From: Streptomyces chartreusis NRRL 3882
GTDB lineage: Bacteria; Actinomycetota; Actinomycetes; Streptomycetales; Streptomycetaceae
Reading direction: 5' to 3'
DNA: 64,000 bases
Assembly: GCF_900236475.1 (NCBI RefSeq)
Contig: NZ_LT963352.1
Location: forward strand, 1,364,001 to 1,428,000
The stretch's first letter is position 1; each line of letters starts with the position of its first letter. A program made the translations under genes and the position numbers. Positions 10,971 through 19,344 of this stretch are shown here, piece after piece. The notes beneath the pieces were generated by a model. It did not search any database and was not told the DNA's origin. It saw only the letters and a list, made by a program, of their open reading frames with translations.

Positions 10971-11558
10971 GTGGGCGATCTGCTGCTGGTCCGCCACGGC
11001 GAGACGGAGTGGAGCCGGAGCGGACAGCACACCAGCTTCACGGACCTGCCCCTCACCCGGCACGGCGAGGAACAGGCCAAGTCGCTGGTTGCGCTCCTGG
11101 CGGCCCGTCGGTTCGCGCTGGTCCTCACCAGCCCCCTCGGCCGTGCGGTGCGCACGGCCGAACTGGCGGGCCTGACGGGGGCGGTCGAGGACCCGGACCT
11201 GCACGAGTGGCACTACGGCGCCTATGAGGGCGTCACCACCGACGAGATACACCGCAGCCGCCCCGACTGGGACCTGTGGACCGACGGGGCGCCGCCCGGC
11301 GCCGACGGCCGGCCGGGCGAGTCCCCCGAGGAGGTCGGCAAGCGGGCCGACCGGGTGCTGTCCCGGGTGACGGCGGCGCTGCCCGAGGGCGATGTGATCC
11401 TGGTGGCCCACGGCCACTTCCTCCGCGTCCTGACCGCCCGCCGGCTGGGCCTGCCGCCGGCGGACGGCCGGCTGTTCCGCCTGGAGACGGGCACCGTCAG
11501 CCGGTTGTCGACCGAGCACGGGTGGCCTGTGATCGCGGAGTGGAACGCCAGGGCGTGA
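10971..11558 (+). CDS. Histidine phosphatase family protein (phosphoglycerate-mutase fold)
   Basis: 195 residues with the catalytic LVRHGETEW motif (His8) near the N-terminus and a second active-site segment VILVAHGHFLR, so an active phosphohydrolase of the phosphoglycerate mutase / acid phosphatase superfamily. It starts with GTG 4 bases after gnd and is the last gene of the operon, so it probably acts on a sugar phosphate or related metabolite; the substrate cannot be told from sequence. A strong hairpin follows. Confidence 0.85.
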   Translation: MGDLLLVRHGETEWSRSGQHTSFTDLPLTRHGEEQAKSLVALLAARRFALVLTSPLGRAVRTAELAGLTGAVEDPDLHEWHYGAYEGVTTDEIHRSRPDWDLWTDGAPPGADGRPGESPEEVGKRADRVLSRVTAALPEGDVILVAHGHFLRVLTARRLGLPPADGRLFRLETGTVSRLSTEHGWPVIAEWNARA

Positions 11559-11566
11559 CGTGCTGC

Positions 11567-11595
11567 GGCCGGGGGCTGGCCGGCGGCCCCCGGCC
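11567..11595. terminator. Hairpin terminator after the pentose-phosphate operon
   Basis: Inverted repeat GGCCGGGGGC ... GCCCCCGGCC with a 9-base loop, 9 bases after the histidine phosphatase stop and between converging operons. Confidence 0.7.
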
Positions 11596-11649
11596 GAAGC
11601 GTGTCCGAGTGACGGCGGGGCCCGGCGGGGTGCGTCCTCACCCGTGCCG

Positions 11650-13446
11650 TCAGCCGCCGGTGAGCGCCCGCGCCGCGTGCTGTGCCGCCAGCCGTACCGG
11701 GGCGTTCGGGGCGCCGTAGCCCCGGTAGCCGTCGTCGCGCTGGACCAGTTCGAAGAAGACGCGGCCGACGGTGCGGGTGTAGCAGTGGCGGAAGACGCCG
11801 TGGGCGTCTCGGTCGTAGAGGATGCCGAGGTCGCGGTAGGTCTCCAGCTCACCGTCGGCGAACTCGAAGCGGGCGGCGAGATCGTCGTAGTAGTTCGCCG
11901 GGACGGGCAGCAGACTGCCGCCGGCCTCCCGGAAGCGGCGGGCCGAGGCGACCACGTCGCCGGTGGCCAGGGCGATGTGCTGGGCGTGGACGGTGTCGTC
12001 CGTGGGCGCGGCACCGACGGTGAGGGCGATCCGGACGCTGCCGTCGGCGTTGGTCACGGCACGGCTGCGCAGCAGACCGTAGGGGTCGGCGACGTCCACG
12101 CTCTCCTGGGCGTGCAGGCCGAGCACCCCGTGGTGGAAGAGGGCCGCCTCGTCGAAATGGTGCCAGCGCTGGGTGAGGGCGAGATGGTCGATGCCGCGGA
12201 CACCCGCGGGCGCGGGTGCCGGGGCGGTGTCCTCGAAGTCGGCCCGCCAGTCGGGCAGGCCCGGACGGCCGGTGGCGCAGAAGAAGAGCTCCGTGCCGTC
12301 GGGGGCTGCGACCGCGTCGAGCGGGGCGTCCTCGGGTGCCCGGCGACGCGGCAGGACGGGAGCCAGCAGCGCCTCGGCACGCCGGGCCGCCGCGGCCGGG
12401 TCGGGTGACTCCAGCCCGATGGCGGCGAGCTGGGTGCCGTCCCGGCGGACCGCCGGCCCGGTGTTGACGAGGATCCGGGCCTCCCCCTGCTCCCACAGGG
12501 CGACGGGCTTGCCGCGATGACGCGCCGTGCGGGCGAAACCCAGGGCGCCGAGCAGGGCGGTGAGGGGTTCGGCGTCGGGCGTGACCAGCTCGGCGAAGGC
12601 GACGCCGGTGGGGACGACGGGCTCGGGCGGGACGGCCCGGCCCACCGTCTCCTGAAGGACCAGCAGGGAACGCCGGGCGTCGACGGCGGTCGGGCCGGCC
12701 TCGGCCTGGCGGAAGACGTCGTTGAAGACCTCCAGGGAGAGCGGGCCGTCGTATCCGGTGCGCAGCACGTGCCGCACCAGGCCGGCGACGTCGAAACCGC
12801 CCTGGCCCGGGAAGCAGCGGTGATGGCGGCTCCACTGGAGGACGTCCATGGCGAGCAGCGGGGCGTCGGCGAGCTGGAGGAAGAAGATCTTCTCGCCGGG
12901 GATGTCCTCGATGCCCTTGGGGTCCGAGCCGCGCGAGAGGATGTGGAAGCTGTCCAGGCAGGTGCCGAGCGCGGGGTGGCCGGCCGACTCGACGATGTGC
13001 CAGGCGTGGTCGTAGGTACTGACGTGCCGCCCCCAGGCGAGCGCCTCGTAGGCCACCCGGACCCCGCAGTCCCGGGCGAGGTCGGCGAGTCGGCTCAGCT
13101 GCTCGGCGGCGAGGGCGTCGTCGTCCACCGCCCGCGGGGAGACGCTGGAGCAGACGAGGACCGTGTCGGTGCCGAGCCTGCGCATCAGGTCGAACTTGTG
13201 CCGGGCCCGCCGCAGGTTCCGGGCGAACTCGTCCTCGGGGACGGCCTCGATGTCCCGCATCGGCTGGTACAGGTCGATGGAGAGGCCGAGGTCGGCGCAG
13301 CGGGCGCGGATCTCCTCGGGGGTGAGGGGGCTGGCCAGCAGGTCGTTCTCGAAGATCTCCACCCCGTCGAACCCGGCCCGGGCCGCGGCCGTGAGCTTCT
13401 CGGTGAGGGACCCGCTGAGGGAGACGGTGGCGATGGACGTACGCAC
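11650..13446 (-). CDS. 3-dehydroshikimate dehydratase fused to a 4-hydroxyphenylpyruvate-dioxygenase-like domain (QuiC type)
   Basis: A 598-residue two-domain enzyme. Residues about 1-270 form an AP-endonuclease-2-type TIM barrel (motifs GFDGVEIFEN, YEALAWG, FFLQLADAP) of the dehydroshikimate dehydratase family, which makes protocatechuate. Residues about 290-598 form an HPPD-like double VOC domain that keeps the iron triad, about His421, His490 and Glu566 (in GIDHLALT, AQHIALAT, FFELVQR). Such fusions are known in quinate catabolism. The GTG at 13446 follows AGGGG by 9 bases and lies 17 bases after the shikimate dehydrogenase gene. With that gene and the divergent TetR/MHS pair it forms a shikimate/quinate pathway. 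The C-terminal domain's role is uncertain. Confidence 0.88.
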   Translation of the reverse strand: MRTSIATVSLSGSLTEKLTAAARAGFDGVEIFENDLLASPLTPEEIRARCADLGLSIDLYQPMRDIEAVPEDEFARNLRRARHKFDLMRRLGTDTVLVCSSVSPRAVDDDALAAEQLSRLADLARDCGVRVAYEALAWGRHVSTYDHAWHIVESAGHPALGTCLDSFHILSRGSDPKGIEDIPGEKIFFLQLADAPLLAMDVLQWSRHHRCFPGQGGFDVAGLVRHVLRTGYDGPLSLEVFNDVFRQAEAGPTAVDARRSLLVLQETVGRAVPPEPVVPTGVAFAELVTPDAEPLTALLGALGFARTARHRGKPVALWEQGEARILVNTGPAVRRDGTQLAAIGLESPDPAAAARRAEALLAPVLPRRRAPEDAPLDAVAAPDGTELFFCATGRPGLPDWRADFEDTAPAPAPAGVRGIDHLALTQRWHHFDEAALFHHGVLGLHAQESVDVADPYGLLRSRAVTNADGSVRIALTVGAAPTDDTVHAQHIALATGDVVASARRFREAGGSLLPVPANYYDDLAARFEFADGELETYRDLGILYDRDAHGVFRHCYTRTVGRVFFELVQRDDGYRGYGAPNAPVRLAAQHAARALTGG

Positions 13447-13463
13447 GTGTCGGTACCCCTTTT

Positions 13464-14339
13464 CTAGTTGCGTGCCCCTACGGCCCCGGCCAGTGCGGTC
13501 AGGTCCGCCAGCATCCGCGCGGCGTCGGGTTCCCGCCCGGTGAACAGGCGGAACGCGTCGGCGGCCTGGAAGGCGGCCATGCCGCCGCCGTCGAGGGTGG
13601 CGCAGCCCAGCGCGCGGGCGGTGCGCAGCAGTTCGGTCTCCAGCGGGCGGTAGACCACCTCGGCCACCCACAGCCCGGGGTGGAGCAGCTCGGCGGGCAG
13701 CGGCAGGCCGGGGTGGGCCGCCATGCCGGTGGGCGTGGCGTGGACGATGCCGTCGGCGTGCGCGAGCAGCCGCGCCTGCCGGTCCGGGGTCGCGGCGTCT
13801 GCACGGCCCCGTCCGAAGGCGCGGTTCAGGGAGTCGGCCAGGGCGGCGGCCCGTTCGGGCAGGGCGTCCACGACCGTGACCCGCTCGGCGCCGAGGGTGA
13901 GCGTGGCGTGCGCGACGGCCGCGCCCGCGCCGCCGGCGCCCAGCTGCACGACCCGCTCCAGCGGCGCGTCGGGCAGCCCGCGTGCGAAGGACGCGGCGAA
14001 GCCGGTGACGTCCGTGTTGTGGCCGACCGCGCGGCCGTCCTCGAAGACGACGGTGTTGACCGCGCCCAGCGCCTCGGCCTGCGGGGCGAGCGCGTCCAGG
14101 TGCTCGATGACGAGCTGCTTGCAGGGATGCGTGATGTTGAGCCCGTCGAACCCGAGGTCGCGGGCGGCCCGGACCAGATCGCCCACCGCCTCGGGCGGCA
14201 CCCCGAGCGGGTCGATGTCGATGAGCCGGTACAGCAGGCGCAGGCCCTGCCGGTCGCCCTCCCGCTCGTGCAGCGCCGGGCTCAGCGACGGGCCGATGCC
14301 GGAACCGATCAGTCCGACGAGATACGAGTCCTTGGGCAC
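13464..14339 (-). CDS. Shikimate/quinate dehydrogenase (AroE family)
   Basis: 291 residues with the AroE substrate motifs SLSPALHE and NITHPCK (catalytic Lys), GHNTDVTGF, and an NAD(P)-binding QLGAGGAGAAV. It most likely oxidises shikimate or quinate to the 3-dehydro compound for the dehydratase encoded 17 bases downstream, rather than serving aromatic biosynthesis. The GTG start is preceded by GGGAGGA at 4 bases. A palindromic operator lies 22 bases upstream of it, in the gap to the divergent TetR gene. Whether shikimate or quinate is preferred cannot be told. Confidence 0.88.
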   Translation of the reverse strand: MPKDSYLVGLIGSGIGPSLSPALHEREGDRQGLRLLYRLIDIDPLGVPPEAVGDLVRAARDLGFDGLNITHPCKQLVIEHLDALAPQAEALGAVNTVVFEDGRAVGHNTDVTGFAASFARGLPDAPLERVVQLGAGGAGAAVAHATLTLGAERVTVVDALPERAAALADSLNRAFGRGRADAATPDRQARLLAHADGIVHATPTGMAAHPGLPLPAELLHPGLWVAEVVYRPLETELLRTARALGCATLDGGGMAAFQAADAFRLFTGREPDAARMLADLTALAGAVGARN

Positions 14340-14360
14340 ACGGTCCTCCCGAGCGGCTCA

Positions 14361-14384
14361 CTAATGTACGAACTAGTACGTTAG
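14361..14384. promoter_or_regulatory. Palindromic operator, probable TetR site 1
   Basis: An imperfect 24-bp palindrome, 9 of 12 pairs matching: arms CTAATGTAC and GTACGTTAG around GAACTA. It overlaps a plausible minus-strand -10 region upstream of the shikimate dehydrogenase gene. A second site of the same length and ends occurs at 15231-15254 before the MHS transporter gene. Confidence 0.65.
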
Positions 14385-14480
14385 CTATATCAGCCGAGTG
14401 CGACCACGGGAAGCCCCCGGTGGGACACGGGCCCTGCTTCTACAATCACCGGCACCGGCCCCTCCGCCCGAAGGAACCTG

Positions 14481-15152
14481 ATGACCAGCGTCGAAGAACC
14501 GGCACGCCCCGGCGAGCGCGAGCGCATCCGTGACGCCGCCCGCACCCAGGCCGAGATCCTCGACGTCGCCACACAGGAGTTCGCCCGGGCCGGCTACGAC
14601 GGTGCCCGGGTGGACGAGATCGCCGCCCGCACCCGCACCACGAAGCGGATGATCTACTACTACTTCGGCGGCAAGGAACAGCTGTTCACGGCCGTGCTGG
14701 AGCGGGCCTACGGCGTGATCCGCGAGGCCGAGCAGGAGCTCGACGTCGAGCATCTCGACCCGGTGGCGGCCATCCGGCGCCTGGCCGAGGTGACCTTCGA
14801 CCACCACGAGCAGCACCCGGACTTCATCCGCCTGGTCAGCATCGAGAACATCCACGAGGCCCAGCACATCGCCGCCTCCGAGATGCTCGGGAGGATCGGC
14901 TCCCCCGCCCTGGACGTGATCCGCCGCATCCTGGAGGAAGGCCGCAGGTCAGGGCTGTTCACGGCGGACGTCGACGCCGTCGACCTGCACGCGATGATCT
15001 CCTCCTTCTGCTTCTTCCGGGTCTCCAACCGGCACACCTTCGGCGCGCTGTTCGGCCGTGACCTGGTCGACCCGGCGCAGCGCGCGCACTACCGCACGAT
15101 GCTGGGCGACATGGTGATCGCGTATCTGACGGCGGAGCGCGCGGCGGACTGA
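14481..15152 (+). CDS. TetR-family regulator of the shikimate/quinate genes
   Basis: 223 residues. The N-terminal 60 residues carry the TetR helix-turn-helix (ILDVATQEFARAGYDGARVDEIAARTRTTKRMIYYYF region, positions about 30-64); the remainder is the helical ligand and dimer domain. AAGGA precedes the ATG by 5 bases. It sits between the divergent catabolic operon and the MHS transporter gene, and each of these has a similar 24-bp palindrome in front, so it is the likely local repressor. The inducer is presumably shikimate, quinate, dehydroshikimate or protocatechuate (inference). Confidence 0.85.
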   Translation: MTSVEEPARPGERERIRDAARTQAEILDVATQEFARAGYDGARVDEIAARTRTTKRMIYYYFGGKEQLFTAVLERAYGVIREAEQELDVEHLDPVAAIRRLAEVTFDHHEQHPDFIRLVSIENIHEAQHIAASEMLGRIGSPALDVIRRILEEGRRSGLFTADVDAVDLHAMISSFCFFRVSNRHTFGALFGRDLVDPAQRAHYRTMLGDMVIAYLTAERAAD

Positions 15153-15230
15153 GCGTCCGGCACCGGACACCTGGCGCACGACCCCTTGACACCGGCGGCC
15201 CACCGGCGCAGCATCCCTAGCCAACCCCTA

Positions 15231-15254
15231 CTAACTATCCAGTGGGTTAATTAG
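15231..15254. promoter_or_regulatory. Palindromic operator, probable TetR site 2
   Basis: An imperfect 24-bp palindrome with the same CTAA...TTAG ends and length as the site at 14361-14384 (8 of 12 pairs match; left arm CTAACTATCC, right arm GGGTTAATTAG). It lies 76 bp before the MHS transporter start. Confidence 0.55.
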
Positions 15255-15329
15255 CCGCGATCCGGCACGTCCCCCTTCGCTCGTCCTTCTGTCCACTCCG
15301 CCTAGGGTGGAGCCCTCAAAGGAGCCGCC

Positions 15330-16691
15330 GTGTCCGTCCCCGCCATGCCCCGAGGGGCCGCAGCCCCGCCCGGTCAGCCCAGGAAAGCCGCGACCGCCGC
15401 CTGGATCGGCAGCGCGCTGGAGTACTACGACTTCTTCATCTACGGCAGCGCCGCCGCGCTGATCTTCCCCGCGGTGTTCTTCGACGAGTCCGACCCGGCC
15501 ACCGCGACCCTGCTGTCGCTGGCCACGTTCGGCGTCGCGTACGCCGCCCGCCCGGTCGGCGCGCTGGTGCTCGGGCACTTCGGCGACAAGCTCGGCCGCA
15601 AGAAGATCATGGTCTTCACGCTGATGCTGATGGGCCTGTCGACGTTCCTGATCGGCTGTCTGCCGAGCCGGGACCAGGTCGGCACGCTCGCCCCGGTCCT
15701 GCTGGTGCTGTGCCGGGTTCTCCAGGGCATCTCGGCGGCGGGCGAACAGGCCAGCGCCAACTCCATGACGCTGGAACACGCACCGCCGGACCGGCGCGGC
15801 TTCTTCACCAGCTTCACCCTCAGCGGCACGCAGGGCGGCCAGTTGCTGGCCACGCTGGTCTTCCTGCCGGTCTCCGCGCTGCCCGAGGAGCAGCTGCTGT
15901 CCTGGGGCTGGCGGGTGCCGTTCTGGCTGAGCGTCGTGGTCGCCGTCGTCGGCTGGGTCATCCGGCGCAAGCTGGACGAGACCCCGGCCTTCGCCCAGCA
16001 GGCCGCCCGGGCGGGCGTCGTAAAACTGCCGCTGGTGGTGCTGCTGCGCGAGCACTGGGCGGACGTGCTGCGGGTGATCGCGGGCGCGCTCATCGCCTCG
16101 GTCAGCACCATCTTCACGGTGTGGGCGCTGGCGTACGCCACGAGCGACGCGGTCGGCATGTCGCGCACCGCCATGCTGTGGGTGGGGGCCCTGGCCAACG
16201 TCGTCGCGCTCGCCGCGATCCCGCTGTGGGCCACCCTCTCCGACCGGATCGGCCGCCGCCCGGTGTATCTGATCGGCGCGGTCGGCAGCGCGGTGACGAT
16301 GTTCCTTTACCTGTGGGCCGTCTCCACCGGCTCGTACCTGCTGACGTTCCTGCTGGGCATCCTCTGTTTCGGCGTGGTCTACAGCGCCGCGAACGGTGTG
16401 TGGCCCGCCTTCTACGGCGAGATGTTCACGACCCGGGTCCGGCTGTCCGGCGTGGCCATCGGCACGCAGATCGGCTTCGCGGCGGCCGGCTTCGCGGTGA
16501 CGTTCGCCGCGCGGATCGCGGGGCCGGGCGGCGACGACTGGTCGGCGGTGGCCCTGTTCACTGCGGCCCTGTGCGTGCCGCCGGTCATCGCCGCGCTGTC
16601 GGCTCGCGAGACGCACCGGGTCCCGACCCAGGCGCTGGGGGAACGCCCGGCGCGGGCGACCGCGGAGCCGGAGAAGGTGACGGCCGCCTGA
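15330..16691 (+). CDS. MFS transporter, metabolite:H+ symporter (MHS) family; probable shikimate/quinate importer
   Basis: 453 residues with about 12 membrane segments. The N-terminal signature WIGSALEYYDFFIYGSAAAL and the loop motif GHFGDKLGRKKIMV are typical of MHS symporters such as ShiA, PcaT-like and proline/betaine carriers. AAAGGAG lies 5 bases before the GTG start. Position beside the TetR gene and an operator shared with the shikimate dehydrogenase/dehydratase operon suggests uptake of shikimate, quinate or dehydroshikimate. The substrate is inferred from context. Confidence 0.88.
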   Translation: MSVPAMPRGAAAPPGQPRKAATAAWIGSALEYYDFFIYGSAAALIFPAVFFDESDPATATLLSLATFGVAYAARPVGALVLGHFGDKLGRKKIMVFTLMLMGLSTFLIGCLPSRDQVGTLAPVLLVLCRVLQGISAAGEQASANSMTLEHAPPDRRGFFTSFTLSGTQGGQLLATLVFLPVSALPEEQLLSWGWRVPFWLSVVVAVVGWVIRRKLDETPAFAQQAARAGVVKLPLVVLLREHWADVLRVIAGALIASVSTIFTVWALAYATSDAVGMSRTAMLWVGALANVVALAAIPLWATLSDRIGRRPVYLIGAVGSAVTMFLYLWAVSTGSYLLTFLLGILCFGVVYSAANGVWPAFYGEMFTTRVRLSGVAIGTQIGFAAAGFAVTFAARIAGPGGDDWSAVALFTAALCVPPVIAALSARETHRVPTQALGERPARATAEPEKVTAA

Positions 16692-16696
16692 GCCGG

Positions 16697-16739
16697 ACCA
16701 CCCCCTGCCGGGTCCTTCGGGGGCCCGGCGGCGGGTGGT
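16697..16739. terminator. Hairpin terminator after the MHS gene
   Basis: A long imperfect stem: ACCACCC...GGGTGGT outside and CCGGG/CCCGG inside around TTCG, between the converging MHS and VOC genes. Confidence 0.65.
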
Positions 16740-16764
16740 CGGCCGGGTGCGGGGGGCCGGTCGT

Positions 16765-17175
16765 TCAGCTGTTGGACCAGGCCCGGCGGCACAGCACCAG
16801 GCGATAGCCGTCGGGGTCCTCGATGGTGACGCCCCACTCGTTCCAGTAGGGGTTGGGGGATGCGACCCGCTTGCCGCCGTGCTGCTCCAAGCGGGCGACC
16901 AGATCGTCCGGGACCGGGTCGTCGGCGTAGACGACCAGCAGATCCTCCTCGGTGGGGCGGGGCTCCACCGGCCGGGCGGGCTCGTGCACGAGCTCCAGAT
17001 GCCAGTCGGCGTCGGGCCAGCCGAGCATCAGCAGGTCGTGGTGGCCCGGTCCGGATCCGCCCTCCGACCGCCACACGACGCTGAGCCCGAGTCCCTCGCG
17101 CCAGAACCGCTCGGCCGCCGAGAGGTCCTTGGAGGGGCGGGCGATCCTGATGTGGCTGCGACCGTTCACGGGCAT
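16765..17175 (-). CDS. VOC-family (glyoxalase/bleomycin-resistance fold) protein
   Basis: 136 residues, one VOC module with two beta-alpha-beta-beta-beta halves (motifs SHIRIARPSKDLSAAERFW and TIEDPDGYRLVL). The first metal-type His is at position 8 and a C-terminal Asp/Glu region is present. Small cytoplasmic enzyme or binding protein of unknown substrate. It stands alone between the MHS terminator and a second VOC gene. Confidence 0.8.
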   Translation of the reverse strand: MPVNGRSHIRIARPSKDLSAAERFWREGLGLSVVWRSEGGSGPGHHDLLMLGWPDADWHLELVHEPARPVEPRPTEEDLLVVYADDPVPDDLVARLEQHGGKRVASPNPYWNEWGVTIEDPDGYRLVLCRRAWSNS

Positions 17176-17279
17176 GGCGACCTCTTCTCGTGGCGTCCTG
17201 GTCTACGACGGCGATGCGCCTCGCAGCCTAGGGAGCCGGCCGCCGCGTGACATCGGCCATCGGCCCTGGGTCCCGGAGA

Positions 17280-17669
17280 CTAGGCCTTGGCGTGCACGAG
17301 CTGGATCAGGTTGCCGCAGGTGTCGTCCAGCACCGCCGTGGTGATGCTGCCCATCTCCAGCGGCTCCTGGATGAACCGGACCCCGAGCCCGCGCAGCCGC
17401 TCGAACTCGGCCCGCACGTCGTCCACGGCGAAGGACGCGGCCGGGATGCCGTCCTCCACGAGCGCCGTCTTGTACGGCTGCACCGCGGGATGGCCTGACG
17501 GTTCGAGGAGGAGTTCCGTCCCGTCGGGGTCCTCCGGCGAGACCACGGTCAGCCACCGGTCCGCGCCCACGGGGACGTCGTGCTTCTTCACGAAGCCCAG
17601 CACGTCGGTGTAGAAGCGCATGGCCTTGTCCTGGTCGTCGACGAAGACGCTGGTGATGTGGATCCTCAT
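17280..17669 (-). CDS. VOC-family protein co-transcribed with an ArsR regulator
   Basis: 129 residues with the VOC pattern (SVFVDDQDKAMRFYTDVLGF at the N-terminus; CGNLIQLVHA at the end). Its ATG overlaps the ArsR stop by 4 bases (ATGA), so it is translated together with that regulator. Such ArsR-VOC pairs are common in actinobacteria and are often annotated as glyoxalase-like; the substrate is unknown. Confidence 0.82.
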   Translation of the reverse strand: MRIHITSVFVDDQDKAMRFYTDVLGFVKKHDVPVGADRWLTVVSPEDPDGTELLLEPSGHPAVQPYKTALVEDGIPAASFAVDDVRAEFERLRGLGVRFIQEPLEMGSITTAVLDDTCGNLIQLVHAKA

Positions 17670-17959
17670 GAGTTGTCCTCCGGTGCGTCGGGCTTGAGCC
17701 AGCGGGTCATGACGCGCTCAAGGGGTGTGGTGTTCAGGTCGTGGAACTTGTAGCGGCCCTCACGCCGGGACACGACCAGACCCGCCGATTCCAGGACGGC
17801 CAGATGCTGGCTCACCGCCTGGCGCGACAGCCCCAGACCGTGCTTGGTCACCAGCCGCGTACAGATCTCGAACAGGCTCTGGCCGTCCCGCTCGGCCAGC
17901 TCGTCCAGGATGCGCCGACGGGTGGGGTCGGCCAGCGCCTTGAAGACATCCTCCGCCAT
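17666..17959 (-). CDS. ArsR-type winged helix regulator
   Basis: A 97-residue single-domain regulator beginning MAEDVFKALADPTRRRILDE, the standard ArsR start, with recognition segment LSRQAVSQHLAVLESAGLV. No cysteine metal site typical of ArsR/SmtB is apparent, so it belongs to the non-metal branch. The ATG at 17959 is chosen because it begins the conserved domain; a TTG further up at 17995 would add 12 unconserved residues. No clear ribosome site precedes 17959, so the message may be leaderless. A perfect palindrome ends 9 bases upstream and probably mediates autoregulation. Confidence 0.85.
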   Translation of the reverse strand: MAEDVFKALADPTRRRILDELAERDGQSLFEICTRLVTKHGLGLSRQAVSQHLAVLESAGLVVSRREGRYKFHDLNTTPLERVMTRWLKPDAPEDNS

Positions 17960-17967
17960 GACCCAAC

Positions 17968-17993
17968 GATAGGCAAGTAGCCACTTGCCTATC
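17968..17993. promoter_or_regulatory. Perfect palindromic operator in front of arsR-VOC
   Basis: Perfect 11-bp arms GATAGGCAAGT and ACTTGCCTATC around the 4-base centre AGCC. It lies 9-34 bases upstream of the ArsR start codon, the expected place for an autoregulatory ArsR operator. Confidence 0.8.
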
Positions 17994-18105
17994 AAGGCCG
18001 GTGCGCCGCGCGATCACGAATGGTTCCTGCACGAGGATGAGGTCTGAGGCGGACCGGTCGGGGTATGCCGGATCTCACCTCGACGAGCGCGACGGAGGAC
18101 GAGTG

Positions 18106-19338
18106 ATGGCACAGCTGCGACAAGAGGTCGACCCGGGTGCGGCCGGGCTGGATCCGGGGGCGCTGGCCCGCATGGACCGGCACTTCGCCGGTCTCGTCGA
18201 CGAGGGCAGGTTGCCGGGCTTCCTCGTGTCCGTCGCCCGCGCCGGACGCGTCGCCCACCTCACGACGCACGGCCTGCGCGACATCGCGGCCGGGCGGCCC
18301 GTCGAGCCGGACACGCTGTGGCGTGTCTACTCCATGACGAAGCCGGTCACCGCGGTCGCCGCGCTGCTGCTGGTCGAGGAAGGCCGGCTGTCGCTGGACG
18401 ACCCGGTCGCCGACCACCTGCCGGCCTTCGCCGACCCCCGCGTCTACGTCGGCGGCTCCGGGGCCGACGTCCGAACCCGCCCGGCCACCGGCCCGATACT
18501 CGTCCGCCACCTGATGACCCACACCTCGGGCCTGACCTTCGGCTTCTACCACACCCACCCGGTGGACGCCCTGTACCGCGAGGCCGGTCTGGAGTCGTCG
18601 GTGCCCCCGGGCGCGGACCTGGCCGAGACAATCGAGGTGTACGCCGGCCTGCCGTTGCAGTTCGAGCCGGGCACGCAGTGGAACTATTCGGTTGCGAGCA
18701 ACGTCCTGGGCCGGGTCATCGAGGTCGTGTCGGGGCAGCCGCTCGACGTGTTCTGCGCCGAGCGGATCTTCGGCCCGCTCGGCATGACGGACGCGGGGTT
18801 CCACGTCACGGACGAGCAGGCGCCCCGGCTCTCCGAGATGTACGGGGAGAAGGAGGGCGGCGGCATCGAGCGGATCCCCGGGCTGCCGCTGCGCGGAGGC
18901 CGGCCGCGGTTCCTGTCCGGCAGCGGCGGCATGGTGGCCTCCGCCCATGACTACCACCGCTTCATGGAGTTGCTGCGCCGCCGGGGCGAGCTCGACGGCG
19001 TCCGGCTGCTCGCCCCCGGGACAGTGGACCTCATGACCCGCAACCACCTGCCCGGCGGCGCCGATCTGCGCGCCTTCGGCAGCCGCCCGGCCCACGACGA
19101 GCCCGGAAACGAGGGGGTCGGCTTCGGGCTCAGCGTCTCCGTGGTGATCGACCCGTCCCGCACCCAGGCGCCCTCCGGGCTCGGCGCCTACGGCTGGAGC
19201 GGGGTGGCCACGACGACGTTCTGGGTGGACCCGGGCCGTGACCTGACGGTGCAGTTCATGACGCAGGTGCGGCCCAGGTCCTCCCACACGGTGTTCCGCG
19301 ACCTCAAGAGGTTCGTCCACGAGGCCGTGTCGGACTGA
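18106..19338 (+). CDS. Serine hydrolase, beta-lactamase (class C) / EstB family
   Basis: 410 residues. The active-site SxxK motif is YSMTK near residue 78 and the second motif is WNYSVAS, as in class-C-like esterases and D-aminopeptidases. GGAGG (18094-18098) precedes the ATG by 7 bases, which fixes this start over longer upstream options. No clear signal peptide, so it is probably cytoplasmic and more likely an esterase or amidase than a drug beta-lactamase. It is divergent from the ArsR gene and converges with the saccharopine dehydrogenase pair. Confidence 0.85.
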   Translation: MAQLRQEVDPGAAGLDPGALARMDRHFAGLVDEGRLPGFLVSVARAGRVAHLTTHGLRDIAAGRPVEPDTLWRVYSMTKPVTAVAALLLVEEGRLSLDDPVADHLPAFADPRVYVGGSGADVRTRPATGPILVRHLMTHTSGLTFGFYHTHPVDALYREAGLESSVPPGADLAETIEVYAGLPLQFEPGTQWNYSVASNVLGRVIEVVSGQPLDVFCAERIFGPLGMTDAGFHVTDEQAPRLSEMYGEKEGGGIERIPGLPLRGGRPRFLSGSGGMVASAHDYHRFMELLRRRGELDGVRLLAPGTVDLMTRNHLPGGADLRAFGSRPAHDEPGNEGVGFGLSVSVVIDPSRTQAPSGLGAYGWSGVATTTFWVDPGRDLTVQFMTQVRPRSSHTVFRDLKRFVHEAVSD

Positions 19339-19344
19339 CCCCCG

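Noticed and set aside
15155..15168. GTCCGGCACCGGAC palindrome after the TetR gene as an operator
   Set aside because: It is short, fully GC-rich and immediately follows the stop codon, so at most a weak terminator.
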